Counted from the stretch's first letter, positions 41,607 to 52,123 are shown. The stretch: 64,000 nucleotides of DNA from Aurantiacibacter gangjinensis (GCF_001886695.1 NZ_CP018097.1:496001-560000); one strand, 5' to 3'. Made by a program: numbers and translations. Notes: a model not told the origin generated them from the letters alone.

Positions 41607-42392
41607 CTAAGCAACACCGGCGTAGAATTCGCGCGGCAAACCGGCTGCAAGACGCGCTGAGTCGTTGAATGGTGGCTTCAGGCTCCCGCGAAAATGGCGT
41701 TTCACCAGCATTTTCCAATGTTTTTCGGGAACTTTTCCGTTTGCACGGCAAAGTGCGTCGAAATGGCTTGATCCCGCCGAAACGTGGCGGATTTCATCGT
41801 CAAGGATTCGTTCGAGGATTGCCGCACCGCGCGAATCGCCCTGCGCGCGCACCCGTTCCAGCGTGGCAGGCGTTACATCCAGCCCGCGCGCTTCCAGCAC
41901 CATCGGCACCACGGCAAGGCGTGCGCCGGCATCGTGTGCGGTCTCCTGCGCAGCCTGCCACAGCCCGCCATGCACGGGCAGGTCGCCATAAGTGGCCCCC
42001 AACGTGGCAAGGTGCCGCTCGATCAATGCGAAATGCATCGCTTCGTCCGCGGCGACGGCGAGGAAGTCGGCGATAAAGTCGGGGCCCATTTGTCCACCGA
42101 AACGTCCGACGATATCGAGCGCGAGATCGATGGCGACGAATTCGATATGGGCGAGACTGTGCCACAGCGCGATGCGGTTGCGCTCTGACCCGCCTCTGCC
42201 GCGTTTGGGCATCTGGCCTGGCGGGCGAACGTCGAGATTGCCCGGCCAGGCGGGATGGTCGGGCATGGTCACGTCGAACACAGGTGTGAGCCGGCCGAGG
42301 CGATAATCGCGCACAAGCCGGCGGGTCTTCATCACCTTGGCGCGTTTGTCACCGATCAGCAGCGCATCGCGGATGGCCTGAGAAAGGGTCAT
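41607..42392 (-). CDS. DUF455 ferritin-like protein
   Basis: 261 residues from the ATG at 42392; the upstream frame is a peroxiredoxin shadow. Two helical pairs carry metal-ligand patterns: LWHSLAHIEFVAIDLALDI with AVAADEAMHFALIERHL, and RILDDEIRHVSAGSSHF. These ExxH motifs are those of the di-iron ferritin-like superfamily (DUF455, COG2833), distantly like MiaE. The substrate is unknown. It lies 14 bases after the peroxiredoxin gene, a pairing common in sphingomonads. Confidence 0.85.
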   Translation of the reverse strand: MTLSQAIRDALLIGDKRAKVMKTRRLVRDYRLGRLTPVFDVTMPDHPAWPGNLDVRPPGQMPKRGRGGSERNRIALWHSLAHIEFVAIDLALDIVGRFGGQMGPDFIADFLAVAADEAMHFALIERHLATLGATYGDLPVHGGLWQAAQETAHDAGARLAVVPMVLEARGLDVTPATLERVRAQGDSRGAAILERILDDEIRHVSAGSSHFDALCRANGKVPEKHWKMLVKRHFRGSLKPPFNDSARLAAGLPREFYAGVA

Positions 42393-42406
42393 GGAGTGAA
42401 TGCGAC

Positions 42407-42883
42407 CTAGAGGCTGCGGGCTGCTTCCAGCACCTCTTCCACGTGGCCTTTCACTTTTACCTTGCGCCAGACGCGCGCGATGCGGCCTTCGGCATCGACC
42501 AGATAGGTCGTGCGCTCCATGCCCATGAAGGTCTTGCCGTACATTTTTTTCTCGACCCAGATGCCGAGTGCATCGGCAATGCCGTCCTTCTCCGGATCGG
42601 AGGCGAGCGGGTTGGCGAGATCGTGCTTGGCGATGAATTTCTCGTGCCGCGCATAAGGATCTTTCGAGACGCCCAGCAACGCGGTGTCCGCCGCTTCGAA
42701 GTCGGCCCTGGAATGCGTGAACTCGATATTTTCCGTGGTGCAGCCCGGCGTCATGTCTTTCGGGTAGAAGAACATCACCAGCTTGCGCCCGCGAAAGTCT
42801 GACGGCTTGATGGTGGCGCCATCGGCACCTTCCATCGCCGTGTCGGGCATCATGTCTCCGGTATCCGGCCGGCTGTCGCTCAT
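42407..42883 (-). CDS. bcp: Peroxiredoxin of the BCP/PrxQ group
   Basis: 158 residues from the ATG at 42883, overlapping the glnE stop (ATGA). The peroxidatic site is FFYPKDMTPGCTTENIEF. In most PrxQ proteins a second Cys follows five residues later; here it is absent, so the enzyme looks like a 1-Cys form. It reduces hydroperoxides with thiols in the cytosol. It is in an operon with glnE and the DUF455 gene. Confidence 0.92.
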   Translation of the reverse strand: MSDSRPDTGDMMPDTAMEGADGATIKPSDFRGRKLVMFFYPKDMTPGCTTENIEFTHSRADFEAADTALLGVSKDPYARHEKFIAKHDLANPLASDPEKDGIADALGIWVEKKMYGKTFMGMERTTYLVDAEGRIARVWRKVKVKGHVEEVLEAARSL

Positions 42884-45543
42884 CTCTCGATCTCCAGTGT
42901 TTCGCCGAAATGCTCGGCCCATTGCGCAGCGATGCTTTGCCTTGCCTCACGCAGCCGATGCAACAGGGCCAGGTAACTTTCCTCGCCGCATGCCTTCGCC
43001 AGCACATTGGCGGTCGCGGGCACCGGCTCTGCGCCGTCGGGCGCGAACAGGCGATTGGCGACTAGGTAGCGCGTCAGGGTGAGGTGGTTTGCGGCATGGC
43101 CTCCTGGCAGCAGGTCGGCATCGGCCAACGCGGCAATGGCCTTTTCCAGTGCAGGCTCTAGCCCAACGCCCTCGCGCAATTGCAAATAGTGGATCAGGAA
43201 CTCGCTATCGACGAGTCCGCCGCGCATCAGCTTCACATCGAGCGGACCGGCTGGCGGCTTGGCGGCAAGAATGTCGGCGCGCATGGCCAGCACTTCGCGG
43301 CGCAGCTTGGCCGCATCGCGCTTTTGGCAGAGCGTATCGCGCACCAGCGCGGCGAGGCGCTCTTTCGCCAAGGGCGAGCCATAAATCGGCCGCGCGCGGG
43401 CGAGCGCCATGTGCTCCCATGTCCAGGCCGATTTGCGCTGGTACTTGGCAAAGGCATCGAAGCTGACGGCGAGCGGGCCCTGCTTTCCCTGCGGTCGCAG
43501 CCGCGTATCGACATCGTAGAGCGCGCCTTCTGCCGTGGGCACGGAAAGCGCTGCGGACACCCGCGCAGCAAGGCGGTTGTAATAGAGCGAGGTCGAGAGC
43601 GGGCGCGGCCCGTCGGACTCGCCGCCAATCTCGCCGGTGAAGAGAAACACGATGTCGAGGTCGGAGGCATGGGTCAGCGCGCCGCCGCCCAGCCGCCCGA
43701 GCCCGAGGATCACCAGTTCGCTATCGGCGATTTCTCCATGGGTGGCGCGAAATTCGGCGATGGCGGCATCCGCGCCGGTTTGCACGGCGGCCTCGGCGAC
43801 GCGGCATAGCCCCTCGGCGATGGCGAGCGGATCATGCGCACATTCCACCATCTGCGCGCCGAGAGCGAAGCGTTCCTCCCCCACAACCTGCCGCAACCGG
43901 TCGAGCCGCGCTTCATAACCGCTGTCCTCGCTTGCTTTTATGCGCGCGGCCAATTCGTCGACGCTTCCCGGCAGTGCCAGCGCGCCCGGGTCGATCATCG
44001 CGTCGAGCAGCTCGGGCCGCTGCGCCAACGCGTCGGCGAGCGGGCGGGCCAATGTAAGGATGCGCAGTACACGCTCGAGCAGGCCGGGGCGCTGTTCGAA
44101 CAGGCGGAACAGGTTGATGGCGCTCGGCAAGCGGGTGAGCAGTGTCTCCCACCGGGCGAGCGCGTGATAGGGATCGGGGGCCGCGGCCAGCGCTTCGAGC
44201 AGGTCGTCCTGCATGGCATCGAACGCCTTGTTCGCTTCGCTCGATCTCAGCGCGCGCAGATGGGCGCGCCAATTGTCCACTCGCGCCTCGAAACGGTCGC
44301 GAAAGGCATCGGGCACGCTGCCCGTGCTGCGCGTTTCCTCCGCATCCTCGCCCAGCAGATCGTCATAGCGCCGCGCCACTTCGCCGGTGATGCTGGACAG
44401 CTCGGCAATCAGCGCCGCGCCATTCGCCATCCCGGCGAGCCGCGCGACATTGTCGATGCTCTCGGGCCGATCGGGGACGCTGTGCGTCTGCCGGTCGTCG
44501 ACCATTTGCAGGCGGTGCTCGATAACGCGCAGCCTGTCATAACTTTCCCCCAGCACGCGGGCATCCTCGGCCTGGATGATGTCGGCAGCGGCCAGCGCAT
44601 CGAGGGCGGCGCGCGTGCCGCGCTGGCGCAAGGTTGGATCGCGACCGCCATAGATGAGCTGGTGCGTCTGGGCGAAGAATTCGATCTCGCGAATGCCGCC
44701 GCGCCCCTTCTTGATGTCGAAGCCCGGTCCCACCTCGCGCGGCCCCTTATAGGCTTGCCGGATGCGCGCGGTAAGTCGCCGCACCTCCTCGATGGCGGTG
44801 AAATCGAGGCTGCGCCGCCACACGAAGGGGCGGATATCGTCGAGGAAGTCTTCGCCCGCTGCGATGTCGCCCGCAGCAGCGCGCGCGCGGATGAAAGCGG
44901 CCCGTTCCCATGTTAATGCAGAAGATTCGTAGTGGCTGATGGCGGCGTTGAAGCTTACGGCCAGCGGCGTGACTTCGCTCGCCGGACGCAGCCGCAGGTC
45001 CACCCGCAGCACATAGCCTTCCGCCGTCATCTCGCCCAGCAATTGCACCAAATGCCGCGCATAGCGTTGCGCCGCCTCGCCCGGTTCATCCCGCTCGCGC
45101 CGTGCCAGCCGCTCCGGATCGAAGAGCAGGATCGGATCGATGTCGGAGGAATAATTGAGCTCGTCCGCGCCCTGCTTTCCGAGCGCCAGCGCCGAAAAGC
45201 CGTCGGTGTCCGCGCCGTCTACGCGGCGCTGCACCACAGCCTGCATCGCGCGGTCCAGCGCATCGTCCGCAAAAGTGGAAAGCTCGCGCATGACACGGGT
45301 CACATCGAACCTGCCGGCAAGGTCGCCAACGCCCAGCACCAAGGCCAGCGAAAGGCGCTCCCGGCGGAGCGCGACGCCGGTGTCGCTCTCGCCTTCGCCT
45401 GCCGCTCGCGCTGCGGCCAGCGCATCTTCTCCCCGGCCTTCCGCCAGCATTCCGGCCAGCTCCGGCCGTCGCTCCAACGCTCGGCGCAGGAAGGGGGAGT
45501 GGGCGCGGGCGCGCTCCAATGCGGATTGCCAATCGGGATCCAT
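42880..45543 (-). CDS. glnE: Glutamine synthetase adenylyltransferase/deadenylase
   Basis: 887 residues from the ATG at 45543; in-frame starts further upstream run into the divergent peptidase gene. Two nucleotidyltransferase domains with GxxDxD-type sites are present: GKQGADELNYSSDIDPILLFD and GRLGGGALTHASDLDIVFLFTG, each followed by its helical GlnD-UR domain (for example VRRLTARIRQAYKGPREVGPGFDIKKGRGGIREIEFF). It switches glutamine synthetase off and on in response to nitrogen. It starts a glnE-bcp-DUF455 operon. Confidence 0.95.
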   Translation of the reverse strand: MDPDWQSALERARAHSPFLRRALERRPELAGMLAEGRGEDALAAARAAGEGESDTGVALRRERLSLALVLGVGDLAGRFDVTRVMRELSTFADDALDRAMQAVVQRRVDGADTDGFSALALGKQGADELNYSSDIDPILLFDPERLARRERDEPGEAAQRYARHLVQLLGEMTAEGYVLRVDLRLRPASEVTPLAVSFNAAISHYESSALTWERAAFIRARAAAGDIAAGEDFLDDIRPFVWRRSLDFTAIEEVRRLTARIRQAYKGPREVGPGFDIKKGRGGIREIEFFAQTHQLIYGGRDPTLRQRGTRAALDALAAADIIQAEDARVLGESYDRLRVIEHRLQMVDDRQTHSVPDRPESIDNVARLAGMANGAALIAELSSITGEVARRYDDLLGEDAEETRSTGSVPDAFRDRFEARVDNWRAHLRALRSSEANKAFDAMQDDLLEALAAAPDPYHALARWETLLTRLPSAINLFRLFEQRPGLLERVLRILTLARPLADALAQRPELLDAMIDPGALALPGSVDELAARIKASEDSGYEARLDRLRQVVGEERFALGAQMVECAHDPLAIAEGLCRVAEAAVQTGADAAIAEFRATHGEIADSELVILGLGRLGGGALTHASDLDIVFLFTGEIGGESDGPRPLSTSLYYNRLAARVSAALSVPTAEGALYDVDTRLRPQGKQGPLAVSFDAFAKYQRKSAWTWEHMALARARPIYGSPLAKERLAALVRDTLCQKRDAAKLRREVLAMRADILAAKPPAGPLDVKLMRGGLVDSEFLIHYLQLREGVGLEPALEKAIAALADADLLPGGHAANHLTLTRYLVANRLFAPDGAEPVPATANVLAKACGEESYLALLHRLREARQSIAAQWAEHFGETLEIER

Positions 45544-45628
45544 CGCCGCCGCTCCTGCCCGCATCGCATCTTGCCCGCAAGCCTCGCGGGTGCCACACAT
45601 GGCGCGCTTTTTCTGGAGAGAGCGTTTC

Positions 45629-47284
45629 ATGTTGCGTTTCACCACCTTGCTCGCCGGCCCCGTGGCCGCCCTTGCCCTCACCGCCTGCGCCGAAACCACG
45701 GCGCAGCAGCCCGCCGCAGTCGAAATTTCCGAAGCGCGCATGCAGGAGATGGTCCGCACGCTGTCCTCCGACGAATTCGAAGGCCGACTGCCGGGCACGC
45801 CGGGCGGGGAGCGGACCGTCGCCTACCTTATCGAGCAATTCGAGGCTGCCGGACTGCAACCGGGCAATAATGGCGCGTGGACGCAGGAAGTGCCGCTGGT
45901 GGAGATCACCGGCAGCGATTTCGCGCCGCTCACCGTGGGCGATGAAGAATTCACTTATGGCGAGGACTGGGTCGGCGTCAGCTATCGCCAGACTGCGGAA
46001 ACCTCGCTGGAGAATAGCGAGATCGTATTCGTCGGTTATGGGATCAACGCGCCGGAACGCGGCTGGAACGACTATGAAGGCGTGGACATGACCGGCAAGA
46101 CCGCGCTGATCCTCGTCAACGATCCAGATTTCAATGAGGAAGGCCTGGAAGGCACATTCGATGGCCGCGCCATGACCTATTATGGCCGCTGGACCTACAA
46201 ATACGAGGAAGCCGCGCGACAGGGCGCAGCAGCGGCCATCATCGTACATGAGGATTTCGCCGCCAGCTATGGCTGGAACGTCGTCGAGGGCAGCTGGTCG
46301 GGCGCACAAAGCTATGCCGATACGGGCGGGGACGGCAGCGACCAGACGCTGATGAATGGCTGGGTATCTAACGAGACCGCCCGAGCGATTTTCTATGCGG
46401 CCGACATGGATTTCGACGAAATGGCGATGGCTGCCAGCTTGCCCGACTTCGAAGCTGTGTCCCTCGGGGTGGAAGCTTCCACAAGCTTCAACAACACGTT
46501 CCGCCGCTATACCTCCAACAATGTGATCGGCATCTTGCGCGGCACGACGGCGCCGAACGAATATATCATCCACACCGCGCATTGGGACCATCTGGGCATC
46601 TGCGCCCCGGATGAGGAAGACAGCATCTGCAACGGCGCAATCGACAATGCGACCGGCACGGCGGCGCTGGCCGCTCTTGCCGAAGCGCATGTCGCTGCCG
46701 GCCCGCCGGAACGCAGCCTGGTGTTCCTTGCCGTGACTGCAGAAGAGCAGGGCTTGCTGGGCGCGGAATATTACGCCGCCAACCCCGTTTTCCCGCACGC
46801 CAATACGGTTGCGGGCATCAATATGGATGGCATCGCCGTGCGCGGGCAATCCCGCGATGTCGTGGCGCGCGGCGCGGGCAAGAGCGAGCTGGACGCCTTT
46901 CTAGAGGATGCGCTGGCAGAGCAAGGCCGCACGCTATCGGCGGATCCCGCCCCGCAGGCAGGCTATTACTACCGGTCCGACCACTTCCCCTTCGTGAAGC
47001 GCGGCGTGCCGATGTATTACGTGAAATCCGGCCTCGACCTCGTCGAAGGCGGCGTGGAAGCGGGCGAGGCGGCGGAAGCAGCCTACCGCGAAAACGCCTA
47101 TCACGCGCCGGGCGATGAATATGACGAGAGCTGGGACTGGTCCGGCATCATGCAGGATCTCGACCTGTATTACAGCTTGGCGCGAATGCTCGGCAATTCG
47201 GGCGACTGGCCAGCGTGGAATGCAGGCGACGAGTTCGAGGCCGCGCGGCAGCAAAGCTGCAACGCCTCGCGCAGCGGCTGCTGA
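45629..47284 (+). CDS. M28 family zinc peptidase, lipoprotein
   Basis: 551 residues from the ATG at 45629, with GGAGAG 8 bases upstream; the lipobox LTAC then follows a normal signal. Domain order: N-terminal cap, PA (protease-associated) insert near DMTGKTALILVNDPD ... AAAAIIVHED, then the catalytic part with HTAHWDHLG (His, Asp), CNGAIDNATGTAAL (Asp), AVTAEEQGLLGAEYY (Glu-Glu) and NMDGIAVRG. It is a periplasmic, membrane-anchored aminopeptidase for nutrient peptides. The aguA gene follows after 5 bases. Confidence 0.93.
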   Translation: MLRFTTLLAGPVAALALTACAETTAQQPAAVEISEARMQEMVRTLSSDEFEGRLPGTPGGERTVAYLIEQFEAAGLQPGNNGAWTQEVPLVEITGSDFAPLTVGDEEFTYGEDWVGVSYRQTAETSLENSEIVFVGYGINAPERGWNDYEGVDMTGKTALILVNDPDFNEEGLEGTFDGRAMTYYGRWTYKYEEAARQGAAAAIIVHEDFAASYGWNVVEGSWSGAQSYADTGGDGSDQTLMNGWVSNETARAIFYAADMDFDEMAMAASLPDFEAVSLGVEASTSFNNTFRRYTSNNVIGILRGTTAPNEYIIHTAHWDHLGICAPDEEDSICNGAIDNATGTAALAALAEAHVAAGPPERSLVFLAVTAEEQGLLGAEYYAANPVFPHANTVAGINMDGIAVRGQSRDVVARGAGKSELDAFLEDALAEQGRTLSADPAPQAGYYYRSDHFPFVKRGVPMYYVKSGLDLVEGGVEAGEAAEAAYRENAYHAPGDEYDESWDWSGIMQDLDLYYSLARMLGNSGDWPAWNAGDEFEAARQQSCNASRSGC

Positions 47285-47289
47285 GCATC

Positions 47290-48279
47290 ATGCCCGGCAT
47301 TCGCATGCCCGCCGAATGGGCGCAGCAGGACTGGATCTGGATCGGCTTTCCCGCCCATGCCGACTTGTGGGAAGAGAACCTCGTCCCCGCGCAGGAGCAG
47401 ATGGCGGCGTTCGCCAATGCGGTTGCGGAAACCGGCCAGCAGGTGCGGCTGGTGGTGCGCGACGCCGCGGCGGAAGCGCGCGCACGGCGATTGGTGAGCA
47501 GCAGCGTTGTGATGGAGCGCCACCCCTATGGCGATATCTGGCTGCGCGACACCGGACCGATCACTGTGTTGGACGGTGATGGCGAACGGCGCGCGCAGGG
47601 CTTCGGTTTCAATGGTTGGGGCGGCAAGTTCATCATGGAAGGCGATCAGGAAACGGGCGCGTCGCTCGCTGAAGCAGCTGACCTGCCTTATTCACGCGCG
47701 GACTGGATTCTCGAAGGCGGTGCGATCGAAACCGATGGCACCGGCCTCGTCGTGACGACAGAGCAATGCCTGCTGAACCCGAACCGCAATCCCTCACTCA
47801 GCCGCGAGGATATCTGGGCGAACCTCCAGCGCGATCTCGGTTTCGAGCGCGTATTGTGGCTGGGTGACGGCCTCGCGGGCGATCATACGGATGGCCATGT
47901 CGATAATCTCGCGCGCATGGTCGCCGAGAACGCCATCGCTATCCCGCGTGCCTCAACGCCGGACGATCCCAACCGCACGGTGTATGACGATGCCCGCGCC
48001 CGCGCGCAGGACTTCGGGCTGACGGTGCATGACATCCCCTCACCCGGCTGGATGGGTGAAGGCGATGAGGCGGAGCCCGCCAGTTACATGAACTTCGCCA
48101 TATGCAATGATGTGGTGGTCGTGCCCACATACGGCTCGGCGCATGACGATGACGCCGTGGCGGCCATCGGCGATCTTTTCCCGGGCCGAGTAGCCGTGGG
48201 CTTGCGCGCCGATGCCGTGCTGACGGGTGGCGGCAGTTTCCACTGCGCCAGCTGCCACGTTCCGGCGAAACCCTCTTAA
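47290..48279 (+). CDS. aguA: Agmatine deiminase family protein
   Basis: 329 residues. MPAEWAQQDWIWIGFPAHADLW, DIWLRDTGPITVLDGDGERRAQGFGFNGWGGK, ILEGGAIETDGTGLVVTTEQCLLNPNRNP and GDHTDGHVDNLARM are typical agmatine deiminase blocks. The catalytic Cys is in GGGSFHCASCHVPA, where the usual ending is HCITQQQP; the second Cys is unusual. It turns agmatine into N-carbamoylputrescine, a route to putrescine. The aguB partner is not in the window. Confidence 0.9.
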   Translation: MPGIRMPAEWAQQDWIWIGFPAHADLWEENLVPAQEQMAAFANAVAETGQQVRLVVRDAAAEARARRLVSSSVVMERHPYGDIWLRDTGPITVLDGDGERRAQGFGFNGWGGKFIMEGDQETGASLAEAADLPYSRADWILEGGAIETDGTGLVVTTEQCLLNPNRNPSLSREDIWANLQRDLGFERVLWLGDGLAGDHTDGHVDNLARMVAENAIAIPRASTPDDPNRTVYDDARARAQDFGLTVHDIPSPGWMGEGDEAEPASYMNFAICNDVVVVPTYGSAHDDDAVAAIGDLFPGRVAVGLRADAVLTGGGSFHCASCHVPAKPS

Positions 48280-48313
48280 CTTTTCGTTAGGGATTGGCCC
48301 CGATAATGGCCTC

Positions 48314-48439
48314 ATGGCCAAAGCCGTCGCCTTTACCCGCAAGACCATCGCATTGCCTTTCGAGAGCGCGCGCGGCGTTATAGTTGCGGGCTGCGCAATC
48401 GCGCTGATCGCGGCGGGCCCGGCCATCCCCTTCATGTAA
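48314..48439 (+). CDS. Very small hydrophobic protein (41 residues)
   Basis: MAKAVAFTRKTIALPFESARG is followed by one hydrophobic helix (VIVAGCAIALIAAGPAIPF). It starts 34 bases after aguA and ends before a hairpin with arms CGGAAATG (48458-48465) and CATTTCCG (48484-48491). Reasons to accept it: basic N-terminus, single helix, non-overlapping place. Reasons to doubt: length and lack of a clear ribosome site. Confidence 0.4.
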   Translation: MAKAVAFTRKTIALPFESARGVIVAGCAIALIAAGPAIPFM

Positions 48440-48507
48440 CCTTCCCTGCATGAAAAGCGGAAATGGTCCTTAACATTCAGGGGCATTTCCGTTTGCGAAG
48501 GCTCGTT

Positions 48508-49245
48508 CTAGCTCACCAGCTTCCACAGCGCGCCCAGCGTCGCGCCGCCCAGCACCATCGCTGTGGCGACTTGCCACTGCGTCGTGGTGACACGGCCGAA
48601 AGCGCGGTGACCGAACCAGTCGCCCAGCAGCACGGCGGGAAACAGCGCCAGCGCCAGTAGCGCCTCCTCGCGGCCACCGATGCCGAGCGCTATGAACAGC
48701 GCGGCCGATAGCGGGGTCACCATCAGAAAGATCGCCATCATGCTGGCACGCGCGGCTTTCGGCTCCAGCCGCCCGCGCAGGTAGAATGGCGCCATGCCCG
48801 GCCCGGGCATTCCGGCAAATCCGCCAAAGAACCCTGTAAAGAAGCCCGACAGCGCCATGGCGGGCTTTCGCGCCAGCGTCACCTTGCCAAGCGGCACCAC
48901 GACCAGCACGAATGCGCCAAGCGAGACCATGGCGATCAGGACTCGCGCCCATTCGGGCGGGAGCGCAACCAGCGCCCACAGGCCCAGCGGCATGCAGGCG
49001 AGCGCGACAAGCGTGATCGGGATGGCGGATCGGTCCGCATCGCGGCGGATGCGACCGATATCGGTGAGGCCAATAAGAAATAGCGAGATGATACCGACCA
49101 GCACGGCAGCGCTCGGTGCGATGGCCAGCTGGAGTACGGGAACCAGCACGACCGACAGCCCGAACCCCGCCAGCCCGCGCACGAAGCCGGCAGCAATGGC
49201 AGCCCCGATTGCAGTGAGGATGATGTCGGCGGAAAACCCGAGCAT
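48508..49245 (-). CDS. TauE/SafE family permease
   Basis: 245 residues, about eight membrane segments. AAGFVRGLAGFGLSVVLVPVLQL is the family's first repeat signature and SGFFTGFFGGFAGMPGPGMAPFYL the second. Members export sulfite, sulfoacetate or other anions, or import them; substrate not readable. It lies 10 bases after a paralogue with the same layout, a tandem duplication. Confidence 0.88.
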   Translation of the reverse strand: MLGFSADIILTAIGAAIAAGFVRGLAGFGLSVVLVPVLQLAIAPSAAVLVGIISLFLIGLTDIGRIRRDADRSAIPITLVALACMPLGLWALVALPPEWARVLIAMVSLGAFVLVVVPLGKVTLARKPAMALSGFFTGFFGGFAGMPGPGMAPFYLRGRLEPKAARASMMAIFLMVTPLSAALFIALGIGGREEALLALALFPAVLLGDWFGHRAFGRVTTTQWQVATAMVLGGATLGALWKLVS

Positions 49246-49255
49246 CGGCCTGTCG

Positions 49256-49999
49256 CTATAGCTTCAGCAGCGCGGCCAGCGCCGCCGCGCCCAGCACCAC
49301 GCCGACGAAGCCGCGCCAGACCGGATCGCTCACCTTGCCGAAGACCAGCGAGCCCAGCCAATTGCCCAGCGCCATCACGGGAAAGAGCAGCAGGCCGAAA
49401 ACCACCATATGCCATTGCAGCAGGCCCGTCACCGCGCCGGAGGTCAGGCTGGCGAGCGCCGATACGCCGAACACGCCGATCATGCTCGCTTTCGCCGTTA
49501 CGCGCGCCATGTCCTGCCGCACGTAATATGGCACGACGGAAATGCCCGGCATGGCGGCGAACCCCGTCATCAGGCCTGCAACAAGACCCGTGGCGCCAGT
49601 CGTCACGCGCCCCGGCCGGAAGGCGGTGCTGCGCCTTGGCAGGATGACGATCAGAAATGCGGCGAGCGCGGCCAGCGCGATCAGCACGCGGGCAAGCGCA
49701 GGCGGCGTGGCCGCAAGCAGCATCAGGCCCGGCAGCGTCGTCAGCACCAGCGCCGCCATGATCCAGTAGGCGGACCTGTCTGCCTCGCGCAGCACGTAGC
49801 GCACCTCGCTCAGTGCCAGCATGAAGGCAAGGATGTTGACCACCAGCACCGCTTCCACCGGGGCCAGCGCCAGCGCGATGATCGGCGTCAGCAGGAAACC
49901 GAAACCGAAGCCCGTCAGCCCGCGCACGAAAGACGCGCCCAGCGTCGCGGCGACCGCGACCCCGATCTGCGCAGTCGTGAAGTCGGCGGGCAGTTCCAA
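49256..49999 (-). CDS. TauE/SafE family permease (tandem paralogue)
   Basis: 247 residues. The two signature repeats are GASFVRGLTGFGFGFLLTPIIALALAP and TGLVAGLMTGFAAMPGISVVPYYV. It matches its downstream neighbour in length and motif spacing, so the two likely arose by duplication and may form a heterodimer or act on related anions. It follows thrS by 5 bases on the same strand and could be read from the thrS promoter. Confidence 0.88.
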   Translation of the reverse strand: MELPADFTTAQIGVAVAATLGASFVRGLTGFGFGFLLTPIIALALAPVEAVLVVNILAFMLALSEVRYVLREADRSAYWIMAALVLTTLPGLMLLAATPPALARVLIALAALAAFLIVILPRRSTAFRPGRVTTGATGLVAGLMTGFAAMPGISVVPYYVRQDMARVTAKASMIGVFGVSALASLTSGAVTGLLQWHMVVFGLLLFPVMALGNWLGSLVFGKVSDPVWRGFVGVVLGAAALAALLKL

Positions 50000-50004
50000 G
50001 CCGG

Positions 50005-52023
50005 TCAGCTTTCGCGCAGGTCCGGCGGCGTGGCTTCGGCGCGGATCAGCGCGACGGCTTCATCGGCGGAGAGGAACTGCTGCTGCTTCTCGCCCAGCGT
50101 GCGCATGGCGACGGTGCCTTCCTCCGCTTCGCGCTTGCCGATCACGAGGATATGCGGAACCTTGGCCAGCGAGTGCTCGCGCACCTTGTAATTGATGCTT
50201 TCGTTACGGAAATCGCTGTCCACCCGCACGCCCGCCGCTTCCAGCTTGGCGATTACCTGTTTCGCGTAATCGTCCGCATCGGAAACGATGGTCGCCACTA
50301 CGACCTGCGTCGGCGCAAGCCACACGGGCAAGCGGCCGGCAAAATGCTCGATCAGGATGCCGATGAAGCGTTCGTAACTGCCGAAGATCGCGCGATGCAG
50401 CATGACGGGGCGGTGCTTCTCGCCATCCTCGCCGACATAATTCGCATCGAGGCGATCGGGCAGCACGCGGTCGCCCTGAATCGTGCCGACTTGCCAGGTG
50501 CGACCAATGGCATCGGTGAGGTGCCATTCGAGCTTCGGCGCGTAGAACGCGCCTTCTCCCGGCAATTCCTCCCAGCCATAGTCGTCATTGTCCATGCCCG
50601 CTTCGGCCACGGCATCGCGGAGTTCCTGCTCGGCCTTGTCCCAATCGGCGTCGCTGCCGAAGCGCTTCTCCGGCCGGAGCGCCAGCTTCACGTGATACGA
50701 GAAGCCGAAATCCTTATAGACGCTGTCGGCCAGCTTGCAGAAGGCGCGCACTTCCTCGACCACCTGATCCTCGGTGCAGAAGATGTGGGCGTCGTCCTGC
50801 GTGAACTGGCGCACGCGCATCAGGCCATGCAGCGCGCCATGCGGCTCGTTGCGGTGGCAGCAGCCCATTTCGCCCAGCCGGATGGGAAGGTCTCGGTAGG
50901 ATGTGATGCCCTGCTTGAAGACGAGCACATGCGCCGGACAATTCATCGGCTTCATCGCCAGCCAGCCGGCATCCTCGGCCACCTTGGGCGCGGCTGGCCC
51001 TTCGCCCAACCCGTCCACCTCAGGCACGATATCGGGCACGGCGAACATGTTCTCGGCATATTTGCCCCAGTGGCCGGACTGCTCCCACTGGCGGATGTCC
51101 ATCAATTGCGGCGTCTTGATCTCGCGGTAGCCCGCGACATCCATCTTGCGCCGCATATAGGCTTCGAGCTCGCGCCAGATGCGATAGCCCTTGGGGTGCC
51201 AGAAGACAGAGCCGTGCGCTTCTTCCTGCAGGTGGAACAGGTCCATCTCGCGGCCCAGCTTGCGGTGGTCGCGCTTGGCGGCTTCCTCAAGATTGTGAAG
51301 GTGCTGCTTCAGCTGCTTCTTGTTGAGCCAGCCCGTGCCGTAAATGCGTGTGAGCTGTGCATTGCGCTGGTCGCCGCGCCAGTATGCACCGGCCACGCGC
51401 ATCAGCCTGAAAGCCTGCGGATCGAGCTTGCCGGTCGACGCAAGGTGCGGGCCGCGGCACATATCCAGCCAGTCTTCGCCTGATCGGTAAACCGTCAGCT
51501 CCTCGCCTTCGGGCAATTCCTTCGCCCATTCGGCCTTGAAACGCTCGCCATCTTTTTCCCACTTCTCGATCAGCTGCTGCCGGGTCCACACCTCGCGGGT
51601 CAGCGGCTTGTCGGCAGCGATAATCTCGCGCATCTTTTCCTCGATGGCGGGCAGGTCTTCGGAGCTGAAGGGCTCGCGGCTTTCGGGCGCCATGACATCG
51701 TAATAGAAGCCGTCGTCCGTCGCCGGGCCGAAAGTGATCTGCGTACCCGGATACAGCGCCTGCACCGCTTCGGCGAGGACGTGAGCATAATCGTGGCGCA
51801 CCAGTTCCAGAGCTTCGGCTTCGTCGCGCGATGTGATCAGGGCCAGCTCGCTATCGCCGTCGAACGGCCTGTTGAGATCGCGCACCTCGCCGTTTACCCG
51901 CGCGGCAAGCGCCGCCTTGGCAAGGCCTGGGCCGATGGCAGCAGCGACATCGGCAGGCGTGGAGCCTGCCTCCATCTCGCGCGTGGAGCCATCGGGCAGG
52001 TTGATCTTCAAAAGTTCGGTCAT
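50005..52023 (-). CDS. thrS: Threonyl-tRNA synthetase
   Basis: 672 residues from the ATG at 52023. TGS domain ([17 protein letters not shown]), editing domain with [11 protein letters not shown] and [14 protein letters not shown], class II core with [44 protein letters not shown], and the anticodon-binding C-terminus ([27 protein letters not shown]). It charges tRNA-Thr and edits Ser. A Thr-rich leader peptide 133 bases upstream suggests control by threonyl-tRNA supply. Confidence 0.97.
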   Translation of the reverse strand: MTELLKINLPDGSTREMEAGSTPADVAAAIGPGLAKAALAARVNGEVRDLNRPFDGDSELALITSRDEAEALELVRHDYAHVLAEAVQALYPGTQITFGPATDDGFYYDVMAPESREPFSSEDLPAIEEKMREIIAADKPLTREVWTRQQLIEKWEKDGERFKAEWAKELPEGEELTVYRSGEDWLDMCRGPHLASTGKLDPQAFRLMRVAGAYWRGDQRNAQLTRIYGTGWLNKKQLKQHLHNLEEAAKRDHRKLGREMDLFHLQEEAHGSVFWHPKGYRIWRELEAYMRRKMDVAGYREIKTPQLMDIRQWEQSGHWGKYAENMFAVPDIVPEVDGLGEGPAAPKVAEDAGWLAMKPMNCPAHVLVFKQGITSYRDLPIRLGEMGCCHRNEPHGALHGLMRVRQFTQDDAHIFCTEDQVVEEVRAFCKLADSVYKDFGFSYHVKLALRPEKRFGSDADWDKAEQELRDAVAEAGMDNDDYGWEELPGEGAFYAPKLEWHLTDAIGRTWQVGTIQGDRVLPDRLDANYVGEDGEKHRPVMLHRAIFGSYERFIGILIEHFAGRLPVWLAPTQVVVATIVSDADDYAKQVIAKLEAAGVRVDSDFRNESINYKVREHSLAKVPHILVIGKREAEEGTVAMRTLGEKQQQFLSADEAVALIRAEATPPDLRES

Positions 52024-52123
52024 TGCACCATCGCTTTGTTCGTGTCGCATCGCGCCATGGCACAAGCCTGCGCGCGCTTGAAGAGCGGCGTGACAATCTG
52101 CCGGGATCGAAGGTGGAACGCCG

